Source of the DNA: Bacteroidota bacterium
GTDB taxonomy: Bacteria > Bacteroidota > Bacteroidia > Bacteroidales > CAJPTX01
Length of the DNA stretch: 16,083 nt
Assembly: GCA_002748015.1 (NCBI GenBank)
Contig: PDRH01000126.1
Location: 1-16,083, forward strand
Direction: 5' to 3'
In this document: in pieces, positions 1 through 7,251 of the stretch
Position numbering within the stretch: position 1 is the first letter of the stretch
How the letters are laid out: the number at the start of each line of letters is the position of its first letter
The notes under the pieces: generated by a model
What the model saw: the letters and a program-made list of their open reading frames with translations, nothing else
What the model was told of the DNA's origin: nothing
Databases searched by the model: none
Made by a program: the position numbers and the translations under genes

Positions 1-306
1 GGGGATTATGACCGTATAGCTTTCCTCGATAGCTGCGACTACCTGTACCCCAATCCGGATAAACCTGGTGAAATGCTCCTGCTAGAGCGTACACTGGAAC
101 ACCGATATGTCTATAGATTTGAGCTTACCCGTTGCCACCGAAATAGGGAAACTGGGGAAATCCTAGATACAGTCAAGGAGTATTTAGCAGTCCCCTACTT
201 GCATTACATCCATGTTTCTGAGAAGTATACTCGTTTCATTCAGGCACCCGTTACCGTTGGTCTTGAGGGACACACCTCGTGCTGGTCACCCGGCAGGAAC
301 TACTAG
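1..306 (+). pseudogene. 5' part of a frameshifted GldM C-terminal-like protein, left end outside the window
   Basis: Frame 1 is open from the first base to a TAG at 304-306, so the gene begins left of the window (first internal ATG at 73). The last residues of this frame (after about base 270) look like out-of-frame sequence. If one base is re-read at 270, the frame passes smoothly into the next open frame as ...VTVGLEG-THLVLVTRQELL..., with no stop. I therefore read 1-306 and 279-644 as two halves of one protein. The N-terminal half seen here has no motif I recognise; it is rich in Tyr, Arg and Glu. The break may be a real mutation or a sequencing error. Confidence 0.55.
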
Positions 307-644
307 ATTGCCCGGGGCTTTTCATTACCACCGATGGTTGTGTAGATGCCCGGGTGAAGCACTTTGATATTATCGGCTGGCGCGGAAGGCGCAAGGTCTC
401 CGTGGGCGTTGTGGGGAGTCGTTTTACGCCTGAAGTGAAGGCATTTCTCGCCAGCCTCGACGGGGACATGGTGTTTTTCCGATATAAGTATGAGTACTTC
501 GCTCCATGGTGTTGGTGGCGTTTATATGATGACCGAGAAACCGGCAGGGTACGCCACTTTAGGAACAACTACTGGTTCGCAGACAAGCTAAGTGGCCCTT
601 TTGTAATAACCGTCAGGATAAAGGATGCCAAGAGGAGGCACTAG
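279..644 (+). pseudogene. 3' part of the frameshifted GldM/PorM C-terminal-like protein
   Basis: The frame is open from 267 to a TAG at 642-644; the only start is a GTG at 279 inside the preceding frame, with no ribosome binding site, which argues against an independent gene. The pattern ELLDCPGLF ... VKHFDIIGW ... RFTPEVKAFLASLDGD.VFF ... VRHF ... FVITVRIK follows that of the C-terminal domain of GldM/PorM (a Leu-rich entry, 'F.V', 'S.G..F....K..I..L..GD...F..I', then a closing beta strand). In the type IX secretion and gliding machinery this domain is periplasmic; stand-alone copies occur in other Bacteroidota proteins. The family call comes from recalled motif spacing only. Confidence 0.5.
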
Positions 645-660
645 ATTCCCCCCCATTGCC

Positions 661-668
661 TATCTTTG
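661..668 (+). promoter_or_regulatory. Bacteroidota -7 element upstream of ispG
   Basis: TATCTTTG matches the Bacteroidota -7 consensus TAnnTTTG and ends 16 bases before the ispG ATG, which would give a very short leader. I see no good -33 TTTG at the usual 19-21 base spacing, so this rests on the -7 match alone. Confidence 0.45.
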
Positions 669-684
669 CCCCAAAAGATAGACC

Positions 685-2544
685 ATGCCCGAGAAAAACT
701 ACTGCCAAGACTACTACCGCAGAATCCGCCGAACAAGCCTACCCGTACAGGTTGCCAAGCTCACCATAGGCTCAGATGCCCCCATCGCCATCCAGAGCAT
801 GACCACCACCTGTGGCAAGGACGTAGAGGACTCCCTCGCCGAGACCCTCTCACTAGTCCAGGCGGGTTGCCAGCTTGTCCGTATCACCGCCCCCGGCGTG
901 GATGATGCCCGGGCGTTCAAGACCCTTCGCCAGCACCTTCAGGAGGCGGGGCTAGATACCCCCATCATTGCCGATATACACTATAGCCCCGAGGCGGCTC
1001 TGGAGGCGGCTAGCCATGTGGACAAGGTCCGCATCAACCCTGGCAACTACGCCAGCGCTAAGGCCGTGGAGACCGATGAGGACTACGCCCAGGCGCTCGC
1101 CGACATTGAGGAGCGGCTCCTCCCCCTGCTGAATGCATGCCGGGAGCGTGGCGTGGCCATTCGCCTGGGTGTTAACCATGGCTCCCTCGCCCCGCGGGTT
1201 GTCGAGCGCTACGGGGCGGGGGTTGAGGGCATGGTCCACTCCCTCCTTGAGCTGGTGGAGATATGCCACCGCAACGACTTCCATGCCCTGGTACTCTCGC
1301 TTAAGGCGAGCACCGTCCCCATGATGGTGGCGGCCAATCGCTTGCTGGCCTACGAACTCCAGCAGCGGGATTGGAACTACCCCATACACCTCGGCGTGAC
1401 TGAGGCTGGCGAGGGCGAAGACGGGCGCACCAAGTCGGCCATAGGCATAGGTGCGCTCCTGGCCGACGGCATAGGCGACACCATAAGGGTGTCCCTGAGC
1501 GAGCCACCCGTGGCGGAAATCCCCGTCTGCCTGCAGATTATCAGCACGGTGGAACGCCTAGCCAACGTCCATGTGCCAACCCCCATTATCCCGCCATATG
1601 ACCCCTACCATCCCGCTCCGCGTTCTACCCAGCGCCCCGAAGCCCTGCAGTCCTGCCCGTCCGGACTTCTCCTCATGGACTTCAGCCACGAACCGAAGGG
1701 CGACATCAAGCACTTCCTGGCACTGGCGGGCTTCGCTGAAACCGAGGGGGAAGTCCCCGCGCATAGCGAGACCACTCCGGACATCGTCCTTCTTCCCCAG
1801 GCAACGAAAACCCGTGACCTCCCAGAACACCTAAAGGCGCATTTCGGAAAACCCTCGGGGCAGAATACCTACCGTGCGCTCGATGCCTCCTGGGAGTTGC
1901 TGCGCCTAAGCCCCATGGAGGCCCTAGAGCGTGAGGAGGAGCTTGCCAAGTTAGATGCTAGTACCATGGTTGTTCTGGCTGAAACCGCCCTGCGCATAGG
2001 CCTCCTGCGCTACGCCCTCTCTAGCCTCTGGAAGCGCAATCCGCAGCTGACCATCCTCATAGAATCACTTCAGCAAGCGGCAGAGGGGACTTCCCCAGAG
2101 CAGCAGCGTATAGACTGTACCATTCAGGCTGGGGCTATCCTGGTTGACCGTCTGGCGGCCGGTCTGGCCATGCGCTACGTATCGGGGGAGGAGCGCCAGA
2201 CTCTAGCCCTCGGTATTCTGCAGGCCTGCGAGCTGCGCCGTGCCAAGGCCGAGTTCATCGCCTGCCCCTCCTGCGGGCGTACGCTATTCGACCTCCCGGA
2301 AACCCTGCAGTCAGTGCGAACCCACTTCGGCCACCTGCGCCACCTCAAGATCGGGGTCATGGGCTGCATAGTCAATGGCCCAGGCGAGATGGCTGATGCC
2401 GACTACGGCTACGTGGGGGCGGGGCCGGGGCGGGTTTCGCTCTACCGTGGGCAGGAGCTGGTGAAGCGCAATATACCGACAGAGGAGGCGATTGGTGCGT
2501 TGGAGCAGCTGCTACGCGAGGATGGGCAGTGGGGGGCAAGTTAA
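685..2544 (+). CDS. ispG: 4-hydroxy-3-methylbut-2-en-1-yl diphosphate synthase, large type (IspG/GcpE)
   Basis: Cytosolic iron-sulfur enzyme that reductively converts methylerythritol cyclodiphosphate to HMBPP in the MEP isoprenoid pathway. The N-terminal part (about residues 10-290) is the TIM barrel, with the conserved opening VQSM-like segment (IAIQSMTTT), the ADIHY segment and KVRINPGN. The C-terminal part carries the 4Fe-4S ligands: Cys527 and Cys530 in CPSCG, Cys561 in MGCIVNGPGE and Glu568 at the end of that motif, with spacing equal or nearly equal to the short bacterial enzymes. Between them (about 300-500) lies the extra domain typical of the three-part IspG of Bacteroidota, Chlamydiae and plants, which explains the 619 residues against about 360-400 for the short form. 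The ATG at 685 lies just after a -7 element. The TAA stop is inside the left copy of a 22-bp repeat that also serves as promoter for the next gene. Confidence 0.97.
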   Translation: MPEKNYCQDYYRRIRRTSLPVQVAKLTIGSDAPIAIQSMTTTCGKDVEDSLAETLSLVQAGCQLVRITAPGVDDARAFKTLRQHLQEAGLDTPIIADIHYSPEAALEAASHVDKVRINPGNYASAKAVETDEDYAQALADIEERLLPLLNACRERGVAIRLGVNHGSLAPRVVERYGAGVEGMVHSLLELVEICHRNDFHALVLSLKASTVPMMVAANRLLAYELQQRDWNYPIHLGVTEAGEGEDGRTKSAIGIGALLADGIGDTIRVSLSEPPVAEIPVCLQIISTVERLANVHVPTPIIPPYDPYHPAPRSTQRPEALQSCPSGLLLMDFSHEPKGDIKHFLALAGFAETEGEVPAHSETTPDIVLLPQATKTRDLPEHLKAHFGKPSGQNTYRALDASWELLRLSPMEALEREEELAKLDASTMVVLAETALRIGLLRYALSSLWKRNPQLTILIESLQQAAEGTSPEQQRIDCTIQAGAILVDRLAAGLAMRYVSGEERQTLALGILQACELRRAKAEFIACPSCGRTLFDLPETLQSVRTHFGHLRHLKIGVMGCIVNGPGEMADADYGYVGAGPGRVSLYRGQELVKRNIPTEEAIGALEQLLREDGQWGAS

Positions 2545-2562
2545 AAACTATCCCTACCTTTG
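2541..2562 (+). repeat. Left copy of a 22-bp direct repeat, containing a -7 promoter element
   Basis: Bases 2541-2562 are identical to 4275-4296; similarity continues for a few bases on each side (2537-2564 against 4271-4298, two mismatches). The repeat starts TTAAAAACTA and ends TACCTTTG (2555-2562), a match to the Bacteroidota -7 consensus. The ispG stop codon (2542-2544) lies inside it. It is the likely promoter of the lipoprotein gene starting at 2620. Confidence 0.85.
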
Positions 2563-2619
2563 CCTTAGATTACGTAGCAGAGGCCTACTAGCTTGCTTAT
2601 CTTATTGAGGATAATGTGT

Positions 2620-3483
2620 ATGAAGCGTCTAGCGTTGAATGGTTTTTCAGTTCTTATCGTGCTGATGGCGTTTGCTTTTTTAGCTTGCGATAAGGATAGC
2701 AGTGTTGGTGCGGTATCCCCAGTGAATGCAGGGCGTAAGTCTAAGGGGGCGATTGCTGGTTCAAATGGTGAGAATGCAGATAGCAAGACTCCAGATGATG
2801 GTGTTATTGTAGATCCCTCGAAGTCAAAGAATTATCTTGCTCGATTTGCGGAGATGAACTTGAGGAAGTGGGGTAAAAATACTGGTGAGTTCTGTGCCAT
2901 GATTCCAACATTTGGAGAGACTGATGCTAGGCACATTAAGATGGATATGAGCATTTTCGGTACTGAAGATCGTTTCGGTGGATATTTCTCATGGATGGAT
3001 TTTCCTGATTGGAGGATGCCTATTAAGGGGGTTTCTGGTGCGTACTGGGTTATACCAACTGTTCGGGAGCTTGGCGTGGTGTTTGATGGTGTATTATTCG
3101 AAAAAGTCGGTGGCAAGAGTATAGGCTTTCGGCTTAGGACTATAGAAGGGCAGAAGCATGCTCTTCGTTATGAGTTTCGTGAGGGGGCCGGGCTAGAGAT
3201 ACGTGCCCGCTTGGCCGGGAATGATGTAATGAGGGTAGAGAACGAACGGGATTGGAATAGGGTGGATGCGGCTTCAGAGGTGGTACGTTGCTTTCCCGCC
3301 ATGGGCTATCGCCTACCTAATTCTCTGGTAATTAAGCGTGGGGTGAGAGGTGACTACTGGGTAACGCCGGGGAGTAGTACTAGGATTTGGTTTGCTGGTT
3401 TCGATAGGAATGATGCTGAATTATACTATGACTATTCGGATCGTGCTCTTTGTCTTCGTCCATTTGCTTGGGCTACTCCTTGA
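2620..3483 (+). CDS. Lipoprotein with a FISUMP-like (YWxxP / GYRLP / CLRPF) domain
   Basis: Predicted outer-membrane or surface lipoprotein of 287 residues. It has a signal peptide (MKRL, hydrophobic stretch) and a lipobox FLAC with Cys23, followed by an acidic and Ser-rich spacer to about residue 70. The start at 2620 is chosen because the signal peptide begins there; ATG 2614 and TTG 2593 are in frame upstream. The C-terminal third reads FPAMGYRLPN...GDYWVTPG...AELYYDYSDRALCLRPF, which resembles the closing part of the Fibrobacter succinogenes major paralogous (FISUMP) domain; YWVIPTVREL at 142-151 resembles its 'RLPT..EW' segment. YWV-I/T-P occurs twice (142 and 246), suggesting an internal duplication. 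The family is divergent and the call rests on motifs. Base composition is much more AT-rich than the neighbours (TTT, GGT and GAT codons), suggesting transfer. Function unknown; a surface adhesin-like or carbohydrate-related role is only a guess. Confidence 0.7.
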   Translation: MKRLALNGFSVLIVLMAFAFLACDKDSSVGAVSPVNAGRKSKGAIAGSNGENADSKTPDDGVIVDPSKSKNYLARFAEMNLRKWGKNTGEFCAMIPTFGETDARHIKMDMSIFGTEDRFGGYFSWMDFPDWRMPIKGVSGAYWVIPTVRELGVVFDGVLFEKVGGKSIGFRLRTIEGQKHALRYEFREGAGLEIRARLAGNDVMRVENERDWNRVDAASEVVRCFPAMGYRLPNSLVIKRGVRGDYWVTPGSSTRIWFAGFDRNDAELYYDYSDRALCLRPFAWATP

Positions 3484-3583
3484 CAAACGGAGCAATTGGC
3501 AGACCGGAGATATCAATTTCCTTCTTACATGCCGAGAATAACCCTGGGGCTATTAGTAGTAAAAACAGTATTCTAACTTTCAT
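3473..3583 (-). CDS. Tiny or truncated lipoprotein, 36 residues
   Basis: A short reading frame with ATG on the minus strand at 3583-3581 and TAG at 3475-3473. It encodes a convincing lipoprotein signal peptide: MKVR, then a run of hydrophobic residues, then the lipobox FSAC with Cys19 followed by KKEIDISG. Only 17 residues follow the Cys. It starts 7 bases after the stop of the lipoprotein gene at 3591-4115, in the same direction, so the two are probably co-transcribed. Its last 11 bases overlap the end of the convergent FISUMP-like gene. It may be a genuine small lipoprotein, or the front end of a longer lipoprotein gene cut by the event that brought in the neighbouring sequence. Confidence 0.5.
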   Translation of the reverse strand: MKVRILFLLLIAPGLFSACKKEIDISGLPIAPFVKE

Positions 3584-3590
3584 ATCTCGT

Positions 3591-4115
3591 TTATTTATAG
3601 ACAAACTCCCCATTCTCTTTAAGCTCTAGGAGTACTGGGCTTTCTATCCTATCGGGTATCTCCCAGATGACCACCCCCTCATTCAGCACCACCCGCTCTT
3701 TCAGGAAATTAGCGCATCCGCCCTGCGTGGTAAGTGCCAGCCGGTTTTTCATACCTCCGTTGATCGCAACGTATAAAATCATGGTAACGGGCTTATTACC
3801 CTTAGGCAATGGGTAGACTACACCAAAGGAGTTGTTCCAACGGCTCCTATGTATCGTCGGCCATATTTCTCCATATTCCTTGAAGAACAGCCCTGCAGTC
3901 CTCCTGTAGGCCTCTATCTTTAGCCCGGAGATTAATATTGGCTCCCCATTTCTGTGTAGGCGAATATCTATGAACAAATCGAGGTTATCGCTATCCAACC
4001 CCTCTTCATTGCACGCGATATATTCCCCTTCCTGCTCTTCTTCCGTAGGGGCTTTCTCGCAGCAGCTCATCCCGCCTAGTATCACCATAAGTAGTAGTAT
4101 CCTGGATATCCTCAT
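3591..4115 (-). CDS. Hypothetical lipoprotein
   Basis: Predicted envelope lipoprotein of 174 residues. The reading frame extends upstream to 4247, but the signal peptide MRISRILLLMVILGGMSC begins at 4115 and its lipobox GMSC places the lipidated Cys at 18 (a second Cys follows), so 4115 is the better start. After an acidic spacer (EKAPTEEEQEGEY) comes a region of alternating hydrophobic and polar residues (LFIDIRLH, VTMILYVAI, GVVIWEI) that suggests a beta-sandwich, which is inference. Two further Cys are present in the mature part (in IACNEEG and GGCANF). I do not recognise the family. It belongs to the AT-rich island and is followed 7 bases later by a second, very short lipoprotein frame. 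A possible -7 element, TAACTTCG on the minus strand, lies at 4137-4130. Confidence 0.7.
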   Translation of the reverse strand: MRISRILLLMVILGGMSCCEKAPTEEEQEGEYIACNEEGLDSDNLDLFIDIRLHRNGEPILISGLKIEAYRRTAGLFFKEYGEIWPTIHRSRWNNSFGVVYPLPKGNKPVTMILYVAINGGMKNRLALTTQGGCANFLKERVVLNEGVVIWEIPDRIESPVLLELKENGEFVYK

Positions 4116-4129
4116 GCTATACGTTTTCC

Positions 4130-4137
4130 CGAAGTTA
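4130..4137 (-). promoter_or_regulatory. Possible -7 element of the minus-strand lipoprotein unit
   Basis: TAACTTCG read on the minus strand, one base off the TAnnTTTG consensus and 14 bases upstream of the ATG at 4115. The same octamer lies before dxs (10376-10369). No clear -33 element was found here. Confidence 0.3.
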
Positions 4138-4274
4138 TAAATTATACCCCAAATAAAGTATGGATTATGATGAAAGGATGGGTATGTTAGATAAACACTA
4201 CTTTTCCTACCTACGCACTGGCAAGGAGTCGCCTCCCAAGTGGCCAACCGCTATAGCCCCCTGCTCGCCCCAAA

Positions 4275-4296
4275 TTAAAAACTATCCCTACCTTTG
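4275..4296 (+). repeat. Right copy of the 22-bp direct repeat, containing a -7 promoter element
   Basis: Identical to 2541-2562. The TACCTTTG at 4289-4296 fits the Bacteroidota -7 element and is the likely promoter of asnA, giving a leader of about 45 bases. The two copies bracket the AT-rich lipoprotein island. Confidence 0.85.
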
Positions 4297-4347
4297 TCCT
4301 GACAATGGGGTAGAAGCCCCCTATATGAAAGCCGTAATATACACTAC

Positions 4348-5391
4348 ATGAGTAAATACATTATACCACCGAACTACAAGAGCCTATTGGGCCTCTACGA
4401 AACGGAGCAGGCCATCAAGCTCCTCAAGGACTTCTTCCAGGCGAACCTCGCCACCGGCCTACACCTACGGCGTGTTACTGGCCCGCTCTTCGTACAGCGT
4501 GGTCTCGGGCTCAACGATGACCTCAACGGCATAGAGCGCCCCGTAACCTTCCCTATCAAGGATATGGAGGAGGCCAGGGCGGAGGTCGTGCACTCCCTGG
4601 CCAAGTGGAAGCGCATGAACCTCGCGGAGCTCAGTACTCCCATGGGCTACGGCATATACACCGACATGAACGCCATTCGCGCCGATGAGGAGCTGGACAA
4701 CCTCCACTCCCTCTACGTCGACCAGTGGGACTGGGAGCGCGTCATCAGCGAGGAGGAGAGAAACATAGCCTACCTCAAGAAGACCGTTAAGAACATCTAC
4801 TACGCCCTCCTGCGTACGGAGTTCCTCATCTGCGAGCAGTTCCCCCAGCTGCGCCCCTTCCTACCCGAGAAAATACATTTCATACACGCAGAGGAGCTAC
4901 GAGCCAAGTACCCGTCCCTCACCCCCAAGGAGCGCGAACAGGAGATCTGCCGGGAATACGGTGCGGTATTCATCATTGGCATTGGATGCCCGCTCGGCGA
5001 CGGCAAGCCCCACGACAGCCGCGCCCCTGACTACGACGACTGGTCGACGGTAGACCCCCAGACCAACCTCGCTGGCCTCAACGGCGATATACTCATATGG
5101 CATGAGACGCTCGGTTGCGCAGTAGAGATTTCCTCCATGGGCATACGCGTTAACCAGGAGGCCCTTCTCTATCAGCTGGCCGCCCAGGGTAAGGAGGACC
5201 GCAAGGAGCTGTACTACCATCAGCTCCTGCTCGGTGGCAAGCTTCCTCTATCCATCGGTGGGGGTATCGGTCAGTCCCGCCTCTGCATGATATTCCTGAA
5301 GAAGGCCCATATCGGGGAGATTCAGGCTTCCATCTGGCCTCAGGACATGCTCGATGGCTGCCGGGCGGCTGGTGTTCCCCTGATCGTCTAG
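4348..5391 (+). CDS. asnA: Aspartate-ammonia ligase (asparagine synthetase A)
   Basis: Cytosolic ATP-dependent ligase making asparagine from aspartate and ammonia through an aspartyl-AMP intermediate, on a fold related to class II aspartyl-tRNA synthetase. The whole length fits the family (347 residues; about 330 in Escherichia coli). Recognisable segments are GPLFVQRGLGLNDDLNG near residues 45-61, ERPVTFPIK, DQWDWE at 125-130, FIIGIGCPLGDGKPHDSRAPDYDDW, and the class II motif-3-like GGGIGQSR at 304-311 near the C terminus. The ATG at 4348 is followed directly by the expected N terminus. It has its own likely promoter in the repeat at 4275-4296 and lies 38 bases before asd, the next gene using aspartate-derived substrate. 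Confidence 0.97.
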   Translation: MSKYIIPPNYKSLLGLYETEQAIKLLKDFFQANLATGLHLRRVTGPLFVQRGLGLNDDLNGIERPVTFPIKDMEEARAEVVHSLAKWKRMNLAELSTPMGYGIYTDMNAIRADEELDNLHSLYVDQWDWERVISEEERNIAYLKKTVKNIYYALLRTEFLICEQFPQLRPFLPEKIHFIHAEELRAKYPSLTPKEREQEICREYGAVFIIGIGCPLGDGKPHDSRAPDYDDWSTVDPQTNLAGLNGDILIWHETLGCAVEISSMGIRVNQEALLYQLAAQGKEDRKELYYHQLLLGGKLPLSIGGGIGQSRLCMIFLKKAHIGEIQASIWPQDMLDGCRAAGVPLIV

Positions 5392-5402
5392 CGTATTTTT
5401 AC

Positions 5403-5410
5403 TATATTTG
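5403..5410 (+). promoter_or_regulatory. Likely -7 element of asd
   Basis: TATATTTG matches TAnnTTTG, in the 38-base gap between asnA and asd and 19 bases before the asd ATG. A T-run (5395-5400) precedes it; no clear -33 TTTG. Confidence 0.5.
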
Positions 5411-5429
5411 TACGGTTTCCAGATTAAAC

Positions 5430-6461
5430 ATGATAGCCAATACAATGGGTAGTAAGAAGAATATACGTATAGCCCTCGTCGGCGCAACCGGCGTGGTGGG
5501 GGAGTCCATGATAAAACTCCTGGAGGAGCATGGGTTTGGGGATTGCGAGTTTTTCCCCGCAGCCTCTGAGCGTTCCCTGGGTAAGAAGTTGATGTTTGGT
5601 GGGCGGGAGCATACCGTCGGTAGCCTTGCCGATGCGGTTGAGTGGAAGGCTGATGTGGCCCTCTTCTCGGCCGGTGGGGCTGTCTCCAAGGAGTGGGCGC
5701 CCCGTTTTGCTGAAAAGGGGACCCGCGTGGTCGACAACTCCTCGGCCTGGCGGATGGAGCCCAACATTCCCCTCATCGTACCTGAGGTCAACCCGGATGC
5801 AGTGGGTAAGGAGGACTACATCATCGCCAATCCCAACTGCAGCACCATCCAGCTCATGCTCGCCATCGCCCCCATAGAGCGGGAGGTGGGGATCTCCCAC
5901 ATGCACGTCAGCACCTACCAGTCTGTAACTGGTTCGGGCATGAAGGGGATACGCCAGCTGGAATGCGAGCGTGAGGGGCGAGACCTGGAGCTAGCACCCG
6001 CCTATGCCTACCGTATCGACCAGAACGTTGTCCCGCAGTGCGACGACTTCCTCGATAACGGCTACACTAAGGAGGAGATGAAGCTGGTCAATGAGACCCG
6101 CAAGATACTAGATGCCCCTGGCATGATGGTCTCAGCCACGGCCGTACGCGTACCGGTAAAGGGTGGGCATAGCGAGGCGGTATCCATCGTCTGCAAGCAA
6201 CCATGTAGCCCGGCTAAGGTGCGCGAGTTGCTTGCGAATAAGCCGGGGCTTGTTCTACAGGATAATCCTGATGGGCGTGAGTACCCCATGCCCTACTATG
6301 CCTTCGGGCGGGATGAGGTTTTCGTTGGGCGTGTACGCGAGGATTTGGCCTACCCGGGTACGGGGGTTAACATGTGGGTTGTGGCCGACAATATCCGCAA
6401 GGGGGCGGCAACCAACGCTGTCCAGATTATCGAGCTGCTGCAGGAGAAGGGGATCATCTAG
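5430..6461 (+). CDS. asd: Aspartate-semialdehyde dehydrogenase
   Basis: Cytosolic NADPH-dependent enzyme that reduces aspartyl phosphate to aspartate semialdehyde, the branch point to diaminopimelate and lysine, threonine and methionine. The dinucleotide motif GATGVVG is at residues 18-24, the catalytic Cys137 in NPNCSTIQ, and the conserved His247 in VKGGHSEAV; SSAWRM, YQSVTGSG and GAATNAVQ are further family hallmarks. At 343 residues it has the usual bacterial length. ATG 5445 (residue 6) is an alternative start: the first five residues are not part of the conserved fold. It follows asnA by 38 bases with its own -7 element and is closed by a strong hairpin terminator at 6499-6528. Confidence 0.97.
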   Translation: MIANTMGSKKNIRIALVGATGVVGESMIKLLEEHGFGDCEFFPAASERSLGKKLMFGGREHTVGSLADAVEWKADVALFSAGGAVSKEWAPRFAEKGTRVVDNSSAWRMEPNIPLIVPEVNPDAVGKEDYIIANPNCSTIQLMLAIAPIEREVGISHMHVSTYQSVTGSGMKGIRQLECEREGRDLELAPAYAYRIDQNVVPQCDDFLDNGYTKEEMKLVNETRKILDAPGMMVSATAVRVPVKGGHSEAVSIVCKQPCSPAKVRELLANKPGLVLQDNPDGREYPMPYYAFGRDEVFVGRVREDLAYPGTGVNMWVVADNIRKGAATNAVQIIELLQEKGII

Positions 6462-6498
6462 CCCCCAACCCCCGGAAGCACTCTTATACGCTCAAACT

Positions 6499-6528
6499 CC
6501 TCCCCCTGCAAGAATTAGCAGGGGGAGG
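6499..6528 (+). terminator. Hairpin terminator after asd
   Basis: A perfect 11-bp GC-rich stem, CCTCCCCCTGC at 6499-6509 paired with GCAGGGGGAGG at 6518-6528, around an 8-base loop and followed by TTT. The U tract is short, but stem strength and position 38 bases after asd make an intrinsic terminator likely. It separates asd from the next membrane-protein gene. Confidence 0.85.
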
Positions 6529-6553
6529 TTTCCATTTATAAACTCTAGCGTTC

Positions 6554-7210
6554 ATGCGGAGAAAGCTTCGGAGAAATAGCAAAGCCAGGGATGAGTACCT
6601 CTTCCCCCGTCGTCTCACCACCTTCTGGGGGCTATCAACCCTCGCTACGGCGACCATCAGCCTTCTCTACCTCTCGCAGTGGTATGCGCCCTTGGGGGTA
6701 GATTTACTCGTGTACTATATCTTCTCTGCCCTTTCGCAGAGCGGTCTCTTCCTTCTCCCTGCGTTGCTGGTCGGACTTCTTCTCGGGGGACGCACTATTC
6801 GTCGGGAAAGGGTAGCATTCTTCGTCTTTCTTGTATATTCCATCCTGCTGAACGCCATCCTCCTCCTCGACTGGCAGGTATACAAGCTCTTCCGCTTCCA
6901 TATCAACGGCATGGTTCTAGCCCTTGCAACTGGGCCCGGGGCGGATGAGGTGTTTAGCTTCGACCCCTGGCTTTGGGGGCAGGCCTTTGCCGTACTGGCA
7001 TGCCTCGTTCTGCTAGCCTACGCCGTGCGCACCATCGCCTTTCGCCTGGGGTATCTCCCTAAGGGTAGAATACCCATAGCGCTCTGGCTTATTGTCTCCA
7101 TCTTGGCGCATGGGGGGCACGCCATCGCAGCCGGTATGGGCAATTCCAGTATACAGGAACTCTCCGCCCTCCTGCGCAGTACTACCCCCTTCGGGCTAAC
7201 GGCCTGCTAG
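6554..7210 (+). pseudogene. N-terminal membrane part of a frameshifted YejM/PbgA-like protein
   Basis: Encodes a basic N terminus followed by about five hydrophobic segments (near residues 22-41, 50-78, 86-105, 139-160 and 172-192), the arrangement of the inner-membrane part of the E. coli YejM (PbgA, LapC) family. The frame ends at a TAG at 7208-7210 with a tail (TTPFGLTAC) that looks out of frame. If the base at 7180 is re-read, after SALLRS (residue 209), the sequence continues YYPLRANGLLERLGL and then runs without a stop into the sulfatase-fold frame ending at 8430. The joined protein would be 625 residues, close to the 586 of E. coli YejM. A single missing base at 7180, real or a sequencing error, explains the break. 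Confidence 0.75.
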
Positions 7211-7251
7211 AACGCCTCGGCCTGCGTGAACCGGGGCAGGAAATCGAGCTG

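Noticed and set aside
262..306. Programmed -1 ribosomal frameshift at the GldM-like or YejM-like junctions
   Set aside because: No slippery heptamer or following pseudoknot-like stem was seen at 262-272 or at 7175-7181; a deleted base is simpler.
952..1389. Long antisense open frame inside ispG (145 codons)
   Set aside because: Shadow of a GC-rich conserved gene; no motif, and ispG is fully explained on the plus strand.
4307..4320. GGGG/CCCC inverted repeat in the asnA leader as a riboswitch or attenuator
   Set aside because: Only four pairs around a six-base loop; too short to support a regulatory claim.
4160..4351. Open frame of 63 codons between the lipoprotein unit and asnA
   Set aside because: It runs through the 22-bp repeat and the asnA promoter, has no recognisable domain or signal peptide, and overlaps the asnA start.
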